DNA from: Pseudomonas sp. LRP2-20
GTDB taxonomy: Bacteria; Pseudomonadota; Gammaproteobacteria; Pseudomonadales; Pseudomonadaceae
Assembly: GCF_024349685.1 (NCBI RefSeq)
Contig: NZ_AP025944.1
Location: 564,001-628,000 of the forward strand
Length of the DNA stretch: 64,000 nucleotides
Direction: 5' to 3'
Translations under genes and position numbers: made by a program
Notes under the pieces: model-generated
What the model was told of the DNA's origin: nothing
The model's input: the letters and a program-made list of their open reading frames with translations, nothing else
Databases searched by the model: none
Part shown: positions 1-9,522 of the stretch, piece by piece
Numbering within the stretch: position 1 is the first letter of the stretch
Layout: each line of letters opens with the position of its first letter

Positions 1-609
1 CTCGGCGATGATCCGGTTGGCCCGGGCGGTATCGTAGCTGGCCTGGGACTGCAGCACGTCGGTCTTGTCGGAAAGGCCGACGTCGAAACGTTCGTTGGAC
101 TGGTCCAGCTGGCGCTTGAAGGCCGCTTCCTCGGCTTTGGTCGCCGCCAGGTTGTCCTGGGCGCGCAGCACCGAGAAGTAATCCTGCGCAGTCTGCAGGA
201 TCAGGTTCTGCTCGGTTGCCGACAGTTGCAGCGCCGCCTGTTCATTGACCGCTTCGGCGGCCTGGAGCTGGAACCAGCGATCGGCGCGGAAGATCGGTTG
301 CGCGAGGGTCGCGCTCCAGGTATTGCCGCTGCGGTTGGCGGTGGCCGACGGCTGGTCGATCTTGGTGCGGGTATTGAGCATCTCGGCCCCGGCCGAGAGG
401 TTCGGCAGCAAACCGGCGCGAGCCTGCGGCACGACTTCTTTCTGCGCGCCATAGTTGGCACGGGCGGCAGCAAGATCGGCGTTGTTGTCGACTGCTTCCT
501 GGTAAACACTGACCAGATCGGTTTTTACCGTCGTGGGCAAATCCGCTGCCCAGACCACGCCATTGGACGCACAAGACACGGCTATCGCCAGTGAAAGTTT
601 GCGCAGCAT
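1..609 (-). CDS. tolC: TolC-family outer membrane efflux protein (5' part only)
   Basis: The reading frame is open from an ATG at 607-609 to the window edge, giving 203 N-terminal residues. It begins with a typical signal peptide (MLRKLSLAIAVSCASNGVVWA, then ADLPTTVKTDL). The following sequence, with VYQEAVDNNADLAAARANYG, SATLAQPIFRADRWF and NERFDVGLSDKTDVLQSQA, is characteristic of TolC-like outer membrane factors, which form trimeric channels for type I secretion and RND efflux. The C-terminal half lies outside the window. It diverges from thiC, with about 420 bp between the two starts holding the thiC promoter and riboswitch. The exact partner system cannot be told from this fragment. Confidence 0.88.
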   Translation of the reverse strand, partial: MLRKLSLAIAVSCASNGVVWAADLPTTVKTDLVSVYQEAVDNNADLAAARANYGAQKEVVPQARAGLLPNLSAGAEMLNTRTKIDQPSATANRSGNTWSATLAQPIFRADRWFQLQAAEAVNEQAALQLSATEQNLILQTAQDYFSVLRAQDNLAATKAEEAAFKRQLDQSNERFDVGLSDKTDVLQSQASYDTARANRIIAE

Positions 610-736
610 AGAGGCAATCCTTGTACGAAATTTAATTACTGAACTGTTGAGTATCGAGCGACGGGCCAGTGTAGTGCCATGCGCATCCGCCAACAATCAT
701 CGGTTGCGCCTTTCATCTCCCCTGCGTTTTACCCGC

Positions 737-766
737 TTGGCTTTGCCGACCACTCCAGTCTAGACT
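737..766 (+). promoter_or_regulatory. candidate sigma-70 promoter of thiC
   Basis: TTGGCT (737-742) and TAGACT (761-766) are 18 bp apart. They lie just upstream of the TPP aptamer, so a transcript from here would begin close to the riboswitch P1 stem. Position relative to the aptamer is the main support. Confidence 0.5.
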
Positions 767-771
767 GCGCA

Positions 772-2912
<2,141 letters not shown>

Positions 2913-2925
2913 GAACGCCACGTCC

Positions 2926-3020
2926 CCTTGTGGCAGTGGGCTTGCCCCGCGAAAGCCTCAGATGAGCCAATGCATTTGGCAGGTCTGACGCTTTCGCGGG
3001 GCAAGCCCGCTCCCACAAGG
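2926..3020. repeat. REPIN (paired REP elements) between thiC and cytX
   Basis: Two inverted arms, 2926-2955 and 2990-3020, share the core GGCTTGCCCCGCGAAAG and its complement with the TCCCACAAGG end. The layout and core match Pseudomonas REP sequences, usually intergenic and able to form a long hairpin in RNA. It may stop or stabilise the thiC transcript. Confidence 0.85.
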
Positions 3021-3060
3021 AGGTGGCAAAGTCTGATCAATTCTTCCTGCGAACATAACA

Positions 3061-4344
3061 ATGACATCACCCAGCCAATTCTCCCCCGACCACCCGGTCC
3101 CCACCCACCAGCGCATCTTCGGCGCCCGTGACCTGTTCTCGCTGTGGTTCTCCCTCGGCATCGGCCTGATGGTGCTGCAGGTCGGCGCCATGCTGGCCCC
3201 TGGCCTTGGCCTGGCCGGCGCAGTGCTGGCCATCGCCCTTGGCACCGGTGTCGGTGTGCTGTTGCTGGGGGCTGCCGGGGTCATCGGCAGTGACACCGGC
3301 CTGTCGGCCATGGGCACCCTGAGGCTGAGCCTGGGCCGCCATGGCGCGCGCCTGCCGGCATTGCTCAACCTGCTGCAATTGGTGGGCTGGGGCGCCTTCG
3401 AGATCATCGTCATGCGTGACGCGGCCAGCCTGCTGGGTGCCCGGGCGTTCGGTGAAGACAGTGCCTGGAACAGCCCGATGCTCTGGACCCTGTGTTTCGG
3501 CGCGCTGGCCACCCTGCTCGCCGTCAGCGGCCCGTTGGCGTTCGTGCGCAAGGTGCTGCGTGCCTGGGGGATCTGGCTGCTGTTGGGGGCGTGCCTGTGG
3601 CTGACCTGGAACCTGTTTGCCAAGGCCGACCTGGCTGATCTGTGGAACCGTGCCGGGGACGGTTCGATGTCGCTGGCCGTAGGCTTCGACATCGCCATCG
3701 CCATGCCGCTTTCGTGGTTGCCGCTGATCGCCGACTACTCGCGCTTTGCCCGTAATGGCAGGCATGTATTCGGTGGCACCGTTCTGGGCTACTTCATCGG
3801 CAATACCTGGCTGATGAGCCTGGGCGTGGCCTACACCCTGGCGTTTGCCGCCAGTGGCGAAGTCAATGCGCTGCTGCTTGCCCTGGCAGGCGCCGGCATG
3901 GGCATCCCGCTGCTGTTGATTCTGCTGGACGAGTCGGAAAAGGCCTTCGCCGACATCCACTCGGCGGCCGTTTCCACCGGCGTGCTGCTGCCGCTGAAGG
4001 TCGAACACCTGGCCTTGGCCATTGGTGTGCTGTGCACGCTGATCGCCTTGCTGGCGCCACTGGCCCAGTACGAGAACTTCCTGCTGCTGATCGGTTCGGT
4101 GTTCGCGCCGCTGTTCGGTGTGGTGCTGATGGACCACTACGTGATCCGCCGTCGCCGCCTGCCGGCACAGGTCGATGGCTTGCATTGGCAGGCACTGGTG
4201 GCCTGGGTGGTGGGTGTGGCGGCCTATCACGTGATCGCCGCCAAGGCGCCTGAGCTGGGGGCTACCCTGCCAGCATTGCTGCTGGCAGGTGGGCTGCATG
4301 GGCTACTGAGCTTCAGCCGCGGCCGGGAAACAGCTCAGGCTTGA
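3061..4344 (+). CDS. cytX: CytX-type NCS1 permease, probable hydroxymethylpyrimidine importer
   Basis: This is a 427-residue, highly hydrophobic protein of the purine-cytosine permease (NCS1) family, with about twelve membrane segments. Family-like stretches include HQRIFGARDLFSLWFSLGIG near the N terminus and SWLPLIADYSRFAR in the middle. In other bacteria CytX members are linked to thiamine genes and are thought to import hydroxymethylpyrimidine for salvage. The thiC neighbour supports that substrate here, but it is inferred from context. The ATG at 3061 lies 40 bp past a REPIN, so co-transcription with thiC is uncertain. Its 3' end overlaps the convergent lipoprotein gene by 32 nt. Confidence 0.85.
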   Translation: MTSPSQFSPDHPVPTHQRIFGARDLFSLWFSLGIGLMVLQVGAMLAPGLGLAGAVLAIALGTGVGVLLLGAAGVIGSDTGLSAMGTLRLSLGRHGARLPALLNLLQLVGWGAFEIIVMRDAASLLGARAFGEDSAWNSPMLWTLCFGALATLLAVSGPLAFVRKVLRAWGIWLLLGACLWLTWNLFAKADLADLWNRAGDGSMSLAVGFDIAIAMPLSWLPLIADYSRFARNGRHVFGGTVLGYFIGNTWLMSLGVAYTLAFAASGEVNALLLALAGAGMGIPLLLILLDESEKAFADIHSAAVSTGVLLPLKVEHLALAIGVLCTLIALLAPLAQYENFLLLIGSVFAPLFGVVLMDHYVIRRRRLPAQVDGLHWQALVAWVVGVAAYHVIAAKAPELGATLPALLLAGGLHGLLSFSRGRETAQA

Positions 4345-5059
4345 GTACGCCGTTCAGGCGTGGGTAAGGGATCTTCAACTCCACGTGGCCCATGGAGTAG
4401 GGCGCGATGGCATAGACCTCGTACTTCACCACCAGCGCGCCGTACGTCAGGGCGATGTGCGGCGACTTCTTGAACGGCCAGGTCTTGACGAACTCGGCGT
4501 CCTTGTCCATTCCAACGCTGATCAGCCAGGCACGGTGCGACTCTTCCACGGTCTTCCAGAAGGTCTCCTCCTGGCCTGGCACCAGCATGTCCTGCAGGGT
4601 CAGCACCTTGTCCAGCTTGCGCGAGTAGTTGATGAAGCCGCGCCCCGGCATGCCGTGGGCACCGCCGCTGTCGAGGTAGCTGGACAGCTCGATGATCACC
4701 AGGCCGTCATGCTGCTCGCGTACCTTGGCTTGCAGGTAGCTGCTGTTGCGTTTGTCGGCGCTGGCCAGGTATTGCTGTTCGTAGGCCTGCAGGGTGCTTG
4801 GCGCGGTGCCATGCTGATTGTCTTCGGTCAGCTGCAGCAGGCGTTTTTCGACGATGGCATCGAGCTTGGGCTGGGCCGGGAAATGCACGGTGTCAATGTT
4901 CACCAGTGGGCAGTCGCTTGCGCTGCAGCCAGGTTTGACGTGCTCCCAGGCATCACGCTTGACCTCGAGCGGGGTCCGGTAATTGGGTGCGAACAGGCTC
5001 TGGCAGGCGCCCAGAGCGAGAGCCAGCACGGCCACGGAAGTCAGTTTGACAAGTGTCAT
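4313..5059 (-). CDS. DUF3298-type (RsiV-like) lipoprotein
   Basis: A 248-residue protein with a lipoprotein signal: VAVLALALGAC, with the lipobox Cys near residue 19. It should be lipidated and held in the envelope. The body (LDAIVEKRLLQLTEDNQ, then GLVIIELSSYLDSGGAHG and FINYSRKLDKVLTLQDML) resembles DUF4163/DUF3298 domains, best known from the extracellular part of RsiV. No anti-sigma domain or sigma gene is present, so it is not a typical RsiV. It converges on cytX with a 32-nt overlap. Its function is unknown. Confidence 0.8.
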   Translation of the reverse strand: MTLVKLTSVAVLALALGACQSLFAPNYRTPLEVKRDAWEHVKPGCSASDCPLVNIDTVHFPAQPKLDAIVEKRLLQLTEDNQHGTAPSTLQAYEQQYLASADKRNSSYLQAKVREQHDGLVIIELSSYLDSGGAHGMPGRGFINYSRKLDKVLTLQDMLVPGQEETFWKTVEESHRAWLISVGMDKDAEFVKTWPFKKSPHIALTYGALVVKYEVYAIAPYSMGHVELKIPYPRLNGVLKPELFPGRG

Positions 5060-5243
5060 GATGATCCTTGCAGAACAGGAAAAGTCGGCCTTTGACCGTC
5101 TGCGCGGCCTTCAGTTCGCCACTAAGCTAACAGAGTGAAGGCGTGCTGTCCCGAGTGCGCGAACGGTTGCCGGAAAGGGGTGAAACGGGCAACCGTGCAG
5201 AGTAGGATGGCGCGATGCGGTAAATGAGGTCATGAGGATTTCC

Positions 5244-5864
5244 ATGTCAGACACGTTGAATTCGGTGCCCAAGGCGGTCGAGATCGTCGAGCGGGCCAAC
5301 TGTTTCAAGGGCTTTTACAAGCTCGACAAGGTGCACCTGCGCCATGAACTGTTCGCGGGCGGCATGAGCCGTGAGATCAGCCGTGAGCTGTTCGTGCGTC
5401 ATGATGCGGTCTGTGTGCTGCCTTACGACCCACTGCGCGATGAGGTGGTGCTGATCGAGCAGTTCCGTGTCGGCGCCCTGGGCAAGGTCGACAACCCCTG
5501 GCTGATCGAGATGGTCGCCGGGCTGATCGACAAAGCTACCGAAGAGCCCGAAGCAGTCGCCCATCGCGAAGCCGAAGAAGAAGCAGGCCTTGCGATCAGT
5601 GCCCTGTGGCCGATCACCCGCTACTTCCCCTCGCCAGGCGGCAGCGACGAGTACGTGCACCTGTACCTCGGCCGCTGCACCAGTGAAGGCGCGGGCGGCC
5701 TGCATGGCCTGGAAGAAGAAAGCGAGGACATCCGTGTCCGCGTATGGTCATTCGACGATGCGATGCAGGCCGTACGCGATGGTCAAATCTGCAACGCGGC
5801 GACCATCATCAGCCTGCAGTGGCTGGCGCTGAACAAAGACGAAGTTCGAGGTATGTGGAAGTGA
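5244..5864 (+). CDS. nudF: ADP-ribose pyrophosphatase NudF
   Basis: A Nudix hydrolase cleaving ADP-ribose to AMP and ribose 5-phosphate; 206 residues from the ATG at 5244. That start has GAGGA at 5234-5238 at good spacing; an in-frame ATG at 5232 is possible but poorly placed for a ribosome site. The Nudix box runs GLIDKATEEPEAVAHREAEE then EAGL, carrying REAEEEAG. The gap between the first Gly and first conserved Glu is six residues instead of five. SPGGSDEYVHLYLG after the box is typical of the ADP-ribose subfamily. It starts the conserved cluster nudF-DUF1249-cpdA-yqiA-parE. Confidence 0.93.
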   Translation: MSDTLNSVPKAVEIVERANCFKGFYKLDKVHLRHELFAGGMSREISRELFVRHDAVCVLPYDPLRDEVVLIEQFRVGALGKVDNPWLIEMVAGLIDKATEEPEAVAHREAEEEAGLAISALWPITRYFPSPGGSDEYVHLYLGRCTSEGAGGLHGLEEESEDIRVRVWSFDDAMQAVRDGQICNAATIISLQWLALNKDEVRGMWK

Positions 5865-6307
5865 ACCTCTTGCGTGAGCGTTATCGGGTCGATCTGGCCG
5901 GGCTGCAAGCAGCCTGCGAGGCCAACTATGCCCGGCTCATGCGCCTGCTGCCCGATATGCGTACCACCCAGAGCTCGCGGCGCATCGGCATGACCCAGGG
6001 CGACCAGATGCTCGGCGTGCTGGTGCTCGATGTGTTGCTGGCCTGCCCGTACACCACCACTTTGCGGGTACGCCAGGAGCACAGCCTGCCCTGGCTGCCG
6101 GTGCCGCACCTGGAGGTGCAGGTGTATCACGATGCGCGCATGGCCGAAGTGATCAGCGCCGAGCATACCCGCCGCCTGCGCAGCATTTACCCGTACCCCA
6201 ACGAGGCCATGCACCAGCCGGACGAGAAGGCGCAGCTCAATCTGTTCCTCGGCGAATGGCTCAGCCATTGCCTGGCCTGCGGCCACGAACTGGCAAGTGT
6301 GCGCTGA
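5861..6307 (+). CDS. DUF1249 (YqiB-like) protein
   Basis: A 148-residue soluble protein with no signal peptide or membrane segment. It starts at a GTG (5861) overlapping the nudF stop by 4 nt, which implies translational coupling. The sequence (VNLLRERYRVDLAGL, YARLMRLLPDMR, LEVQVYHDARMAEVIS, YPYPNEAMHQPDEKAQLNLF) matches the DUF1249/YqiB family. In enterobacteria yqiB also lies between nudF and cpdA. The biochemical role is unknown. Confidence 0.88.
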   Translation: MNLLRERYRVDLAGLQAACEANYARLMRLLPDMRTTQSSRRIGMTQGDQMLGVLVLDVLLACPYTTTLRVRQEHSLPWLPVPHLEVQVYHDARMAEVISAEHTRRLRSIYPYPNEAMHQPDEKAQLNLFLGEWLSHCLACGHELASVR

Positions 6308-6392
6308 AATGTGACCTGGGTCGGTTTCGAGTGTTTGCTCGCAACCGATCCAGCGCCATAATTCGCGCAGAATCCGTTCGAGGAGACGGCCG

Positions 6393-7196
6393 TTGCCGCA
6401 CCCAGACTCTTCCCCTGCATCCGTACATGTGGTGCAACTGACCGACGCCCACCTGTTTGCCGACCCGGCGGGCACCTTGCTGGGCCTCAATACCCGTGAC
6501 AGCCTGCGCCACGTGGTCGCCCAGGTGTGCCGCGAACAGCCGCGTGTCGACTTGCTGTTGTGCACCGGCGATCTGTCACAAGATGCCACTGTCGCTTCCT
6601 ATCAAGCTTTCCGTGAGCTGACCCGGGAAATCCCTGCGCCAACACGCTGGCTGCCAGGTAACCATGATGAAGCCAAGGTCATGGCCGAAGTCGCGCCAGA
6701 GCTGCTGCAGTCGGTGACCGATATCGGCAGCTGGCGGGTGGTCATGCTCAATTCGGCGGTGCTGGGCGCTACCCATGGGCTACTCGAGCAGGATCAGTTG
6801 TCGATCCTCGATCAAGCCTTGGCGTCGGCCGCCGAGCGCCATTGCCTGGTGTGCTGCCACCATCAGCCGGTGGATATCGGTTGCGCCTGGATCGCCCCGA
6901 TCGGTTTGCGCAATGCCGATGAGTTGCTGCAGCGCCTGCGTGGTTATCCACAGGTGAAGGCGTTGCTCTGGGGGCATATCCACCAGGAATGGGATGAACT
7001 GCGCGATGGCTTGCGCCTGCTGGCCACGCCATCGACCTGCATCCAGTTTGCGCCGGGCAGCGAGGACTTCAAGGTCAGCGAGGAGCAGCCGGGGTATCGC
7101 TGGCTGCGCCTGCATGCCGATGGGCGAGTGGAGACAGGTGTGGAGCGGGCTACTGATTTTGCAGTGAAGCTCGACTTCAATAGCGCGGGGTATTAG
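6393..7196 (+). CDS. cpdA: 3',5'-cyclic-AMP phosphodiesterase CpdA
   Basis: A calcineurin-like metallophosphoesterase of 267 residues that hydrolyses cAMP. The metal-binding motifs appear in order: LTDAHLF (D-x-H), CTGDLS (GD), LPGNHDE (GNHD), CCHHQPV and GHIHQEW (GHxH). Translation starts at a TTG (6393) with AGGAG at 6381-6385; no closer ATG fits the family N terminus. It belongs to the nudF-parE cluster, but an IS3 element now separates it from yqiA. Confidence 0.94.
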   Translation: MPHPDSSPASVHVVQLTDAHLFADPAGTLLGLNTRDSLRHVVAQVCREQPRVDLLLCTGDLSQDATVASYQAFRELTREIPAPTRWLPGNHDEAKVMAEVAPELLQSVTDIGSWRVVMLNSAVLGATHGLLEQDQLSILDQALASAAERHCLVCCHHQPVDIGCAWIAPIGLRNADELLQRLRGYPQVKALLWGHIHQEWDELRDGLRLLATPSTCIQFAPGSEDFKVSEEQPGYRWLRLHADGRVETGVERATDFAVKLDFNSAGY

Positions 7197-7209
7197 AAGA
7201 TCCTGGGGC

Positions 7210-7249
7210 TGCTGCGCAGCCCATCGCCGGCAAGCGCGGCTCCCACAGG
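7210..7249. repeat. left REP arm of an IS-split REPIN
   Basis: The arm ends GCCGGCAAGCGCGGCTCCCA then CAGG. Its inverted partner is at 8715-8758, on the far side of the IS. Removing the IS and one GGT copy restores a short REPIN. Confidence 0.85.
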
Positions 7250-7299
7250 TTGGACTGCCCCCAAGAAGTTGGACAAAAAATCCAACCCTTGGGGGACCT

Positions 7300-7818
7300 A
7301 TGGGCAAGTACACAGAGCAGTTCAAGCTCACAGCCATCACCGCTTACCTGGATGGCAATAATGGCTTCCGAAAGGTAGCCCAACATTTCGGTATCGACTT
7401 CAGCCTGCTGCGCCGATGGGTTTCCAGCTATCAGCGCAATTCCAGCCTTCCTCCACGTTCGCCTGGGCGGGGTTATGACGACGATTTTAAGCGGCAGGTG
7501 GTCAGCTACATGCACGAGCATCGTCTTTCTATGCGGCAAACCGCAGCGCATTTTGGCCTCGGCCAATCGTCGCGGATAGGCAACTGGCAGCGGCAGTACT
7601 ACAGTGGTGACCTTGTAGCTCCCGTCGACCGCCAGAAAAAGCCGATCAAAGTGCCGAAGAAGATCAAACCTGCAAAACCCACAGATACCGACGACTCGCA
7701 AAAGTCCCGAGACCAACTGATGGCGGAGCTCGAATACCTGCGCATGGAGAATGCTGTTTTAAAGGAGCTCAAGGCTTTACGGGAGGAAAAGGAACGAATA
7801 TCGGGGAAAAAGCCCTGA
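7300..7818 (+). CDS. IS3-family transposase OrfA
   Basis: A 172-residue protein with two helix-turn-helix-like segments (RKVAQHFGIDFSLLRRW and MRQTAAHFGLGQSSRIGNW) that should bind the IS ends. A C-terminal leucine-zipper-like helix (LMAELEYLRMENAVLKELKA) is expected to drive multimerisation. The start is the ATG at 7300, preceded by GGGGGA. The -1 frame is open across its 3' half, as required for an OrfAB fusion. Candidate slippery sites are T-TTA-AAG at 7758-7764 and an A5G run at 7807-7812. Confidence 0.93.
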   Translation: MGKYTEQFKLTAITAYLDGNNGFRKVAQHFGIDFSLLRRWVSSYQRNSSLPPRSPGRGYDDDFKRQVVSYMHEHRLSMRQTAAHFGLGQSSRIGNWQRQYYSGDLVAPVDRQKKPIKVPKKIKPAKPTDTDDSQKSRDQLMAELEYLRMENAVLKELKALREEKERISGKKP

Positions 7819-7847
7819 TCGTTTCCAGGCTCAAACGTAGATTTCCT

Positions 7848-8654
7848 TTGCCTGACCTGCTGGGGCTGGTCGGGCTGGCTCGCAGTACCTTTTATTATCA
7901 GGTGCAAAGCCAGCAGAAGCCGGACAAATATGCCGAGCTTAACGAGAAGATTCAGCAGATCTATCACAAAGAGAAAGGGCGCTACGGCTATCGACGCGTT
8001 GCACTCGTGATTAGAAAGGAGGGGGTGCAGGTCAACAAGAAGGTCATCGAGAAACTGATGGCTGCCCTAGGGTTGAAGTCACTGGTACGCCCCAAGAAAT
8101 ATCAGTCCTACCGAGGTGCCGTGGGCAAGATAGCGGCGAATTTGCTGGAGCGAAATTTCGTCGCCCAGCGTCCTAACCAAAAATGGGTGAGTGACGTAAC
8201 CGAGTTCAAGGTGGCTCAACAGAAGCTCTATCTTTCGCCGGTGATGGACTTGTACAACGGGGAAATCATCGCCTATGAGACGGCTAGCCGCCCCCAGTAC
8301 AGCCTGGTTGGAAATATGCTGGATAAGGCACTCAATACCTTGGGAGAAAAGCCGAAGCTAGTGCTCCACACCGACCAGGGATGGCAGTACCAGCAGGCTC
8401 AATATCGTCACAAGCTTCGCAGTCGCGGCGTGAAACAGAGCATGTCTCGTAAAGGCAATTGCCTGGACAATGCGGCTATGGAAAGCTTCTTCGGGACGCT
8501 CAAGTCAGAGTTTTTCTACCTAAAGCGTTTCGAGAGTATTGATGAATTGAAAGCAGGCCTGGATGAGTACATTCACTACTACAACCATGACCGCATCAAG
8601 CTGAAGCTCAATGGCCTGAGCCCTGTCGAGTACAGGACCCAGGCGGCAGCTTAA
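7848..8654 (+). CDS. IS3-family transposase OrfB (DDE integrase domain)
   Basis: The catalytic part of the transposase, 268 residues from an internal TTG. An HTH_21-like segment (YAELNEKIQQIYHKEKGRYG) is followed by an rve-type DDE core. The acidic residues lie in WVSDVTEFK, LHTDQGWQY and LDNAAMESFFGTLKSE. The frame is -1 relative to orfA and stays open well upstream of 7848, so the functional product is probably the frameshifted OrfAB fusion; 7848 is a minimum start. No disruption is visible. Confidence 0.93.
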   Translation: MPDLLGLVGLARSTFYYQVQSQQKPDKYAELNEKIQQIYHKEKGRYGYRRVALVIRKEGVQVNKKVIEKLMAALGLKSLVRPKKYQSYRGAVGKIAANLLERNFVAQRPNQKWVSDVTEFKVAQQKLYLSPVMDLYNGEIIAYETASRPQYSLVGNMLDKALNTLGEKPKLVLHTDQGWQYQQAQYRHKLRSRGVKQSMSRKGNCLDNAAMESFFGTLKSEFFYLKRFESIDELKAGLDEYIHYYNHDRIKLKLNGLSPVEYRTQAAA

Positions 8655-8714
8655 AACTGTCCAACTTTTGGGGGGCAGTCCAGGTACAGCGCTAACCTCA
8701 AGACTTGCGATACT

Positions 8715-8758
8715 CCTGTGGGAGCCGCGCTTGCCGGCGATGGGCCGCACGGCGGCCC
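8715..8758. repeat. right REP arm of an IS-split REPIN
   Basis: CCTGTGGGAGCCGCGCTTGC followed by CGGCGATGGGCC is the inverted partner of the REP at 7210-7249. It precedes yqiA by about 120 bp. Confidence 0.85.
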
Positions 8759-8878
8759 TGCTCTTTGAAGAAATTGTTGCGAAATTGGCCGTGCGGCGCC
8801 AAAACCCGGTGAACGCGCTACACTGCGCGTCCCTGCGCCCGCTCGATCGGGCGCGAAGCCACAGATTCCGGGGGCAGC

Positions 8879-9487
8879 ATGTCGGGTTCCATCCTCTATA
8901 TCCATGGCTTCAACAGCTCGCCGCTTTCCAGCAAGGCACGCCAGCTCGAGGCTGTCATGCAGCAGTTGGGCCTGGCGCAGCAGTTGCGTGTCCCGGCCTT
9001 GCACCACCACCCACGCCAGGCCATGGTCCAGCTCGAAGCCGCCATTACCGAACTCGGGGCGCCGCTGCTGGTCGGCAGTTCGCTTGGCGGCTACTATGCC
9101 ACCCATCTGGCCGAGCGGCATGGGCTCAAAGCCTTGCTGGTCAACCCGGCAGTCACCCCGCACAAGCGCTTCGACGGTTATCTGGGCGCCCAGCGCAACC
9201 ACTACACTGGCGAGACCTGGGAACTGACCCTGGACCATGTGCAGGCCCTGGCCGAACTGGAGGTGCCGGCGCCGACCGACCCAGGCCGCTATCAAGTGTG
9301 GCTGCAGACCGCCGATGAAACCCTGGACTATCGCCATGCCGAGCATTATTACCGGGCTTGCGCCCTGCGCATCCAGGCCGGTGGCGACCACAGCTACCAG
9401 GGCTTTGCCGAGCAACTGCCAGGCCTGCTGGCCTTCGCCGGCATTGCCCGGCAGCAGTATGCGGCGCTCGATTTTTCTGTATTTTGA
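8879..9487 (+). CDS. yqiA: YqiA-family esterase
   Basis: A small alpha/beta hydrolase of 202 residues. It begins MSGSILYIHGFNSSPLSSKA, with the HGF oxyanion segment, and has the nucleophile elbow GSSLGGYYA (G-x-S-x-G). A late His in GGDHSYQGF fits the third catalytic residue. E. coli YqiA is an esterase with a palmitoyl-CoA preference; the native substrate here is unknown. It normally follows cpdA and precedes parE; the IS upstream probably separates it from the cpdA promoter. Confidence 0.9.
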   Translation: MSGSILYIHGFNSSPLSSKARQLEAVMQQLGLAQQLRVPALHHHPRQAMVQLEAAITELGAPLLVGSSLGGYYATHLAERHGLKALLVNPAVTPHKRFDGYLGAQRNHYTGETWELTLDHVQALAELEVPAPTDPGRYQVWLQTADETLDYRHAEHYYRACALRIQAGGDHSYQGFAEQLPGLLAFAGIARQQYAALDFSVF

Positions 9488-9522
9488 TCTTTTTGCATTC
9501 ACCAGACTGACGACGAGAATCC

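Larger units (their letters stand above)
7251..8682 (+). mobile_element. complete IS3-family insertion sequence (IS150-like)
   Basis: The 1,432-bp element is bounded by inverted repeats: TGGACTGCCCCC at 7251 and its complement ending at 8682. The outer 25 bp agree at 23 positions. A GGT at 7248-7250 and again at 8683-8685 is a 3-bp target duplication, normal for IS3. It carries orfA (7300-7818) and orfB in the -1 frame (to 8654), both intact, so it may be active. It sits at the edge of a REP arm between cpdA and yqiA. Confidence 0.95.
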
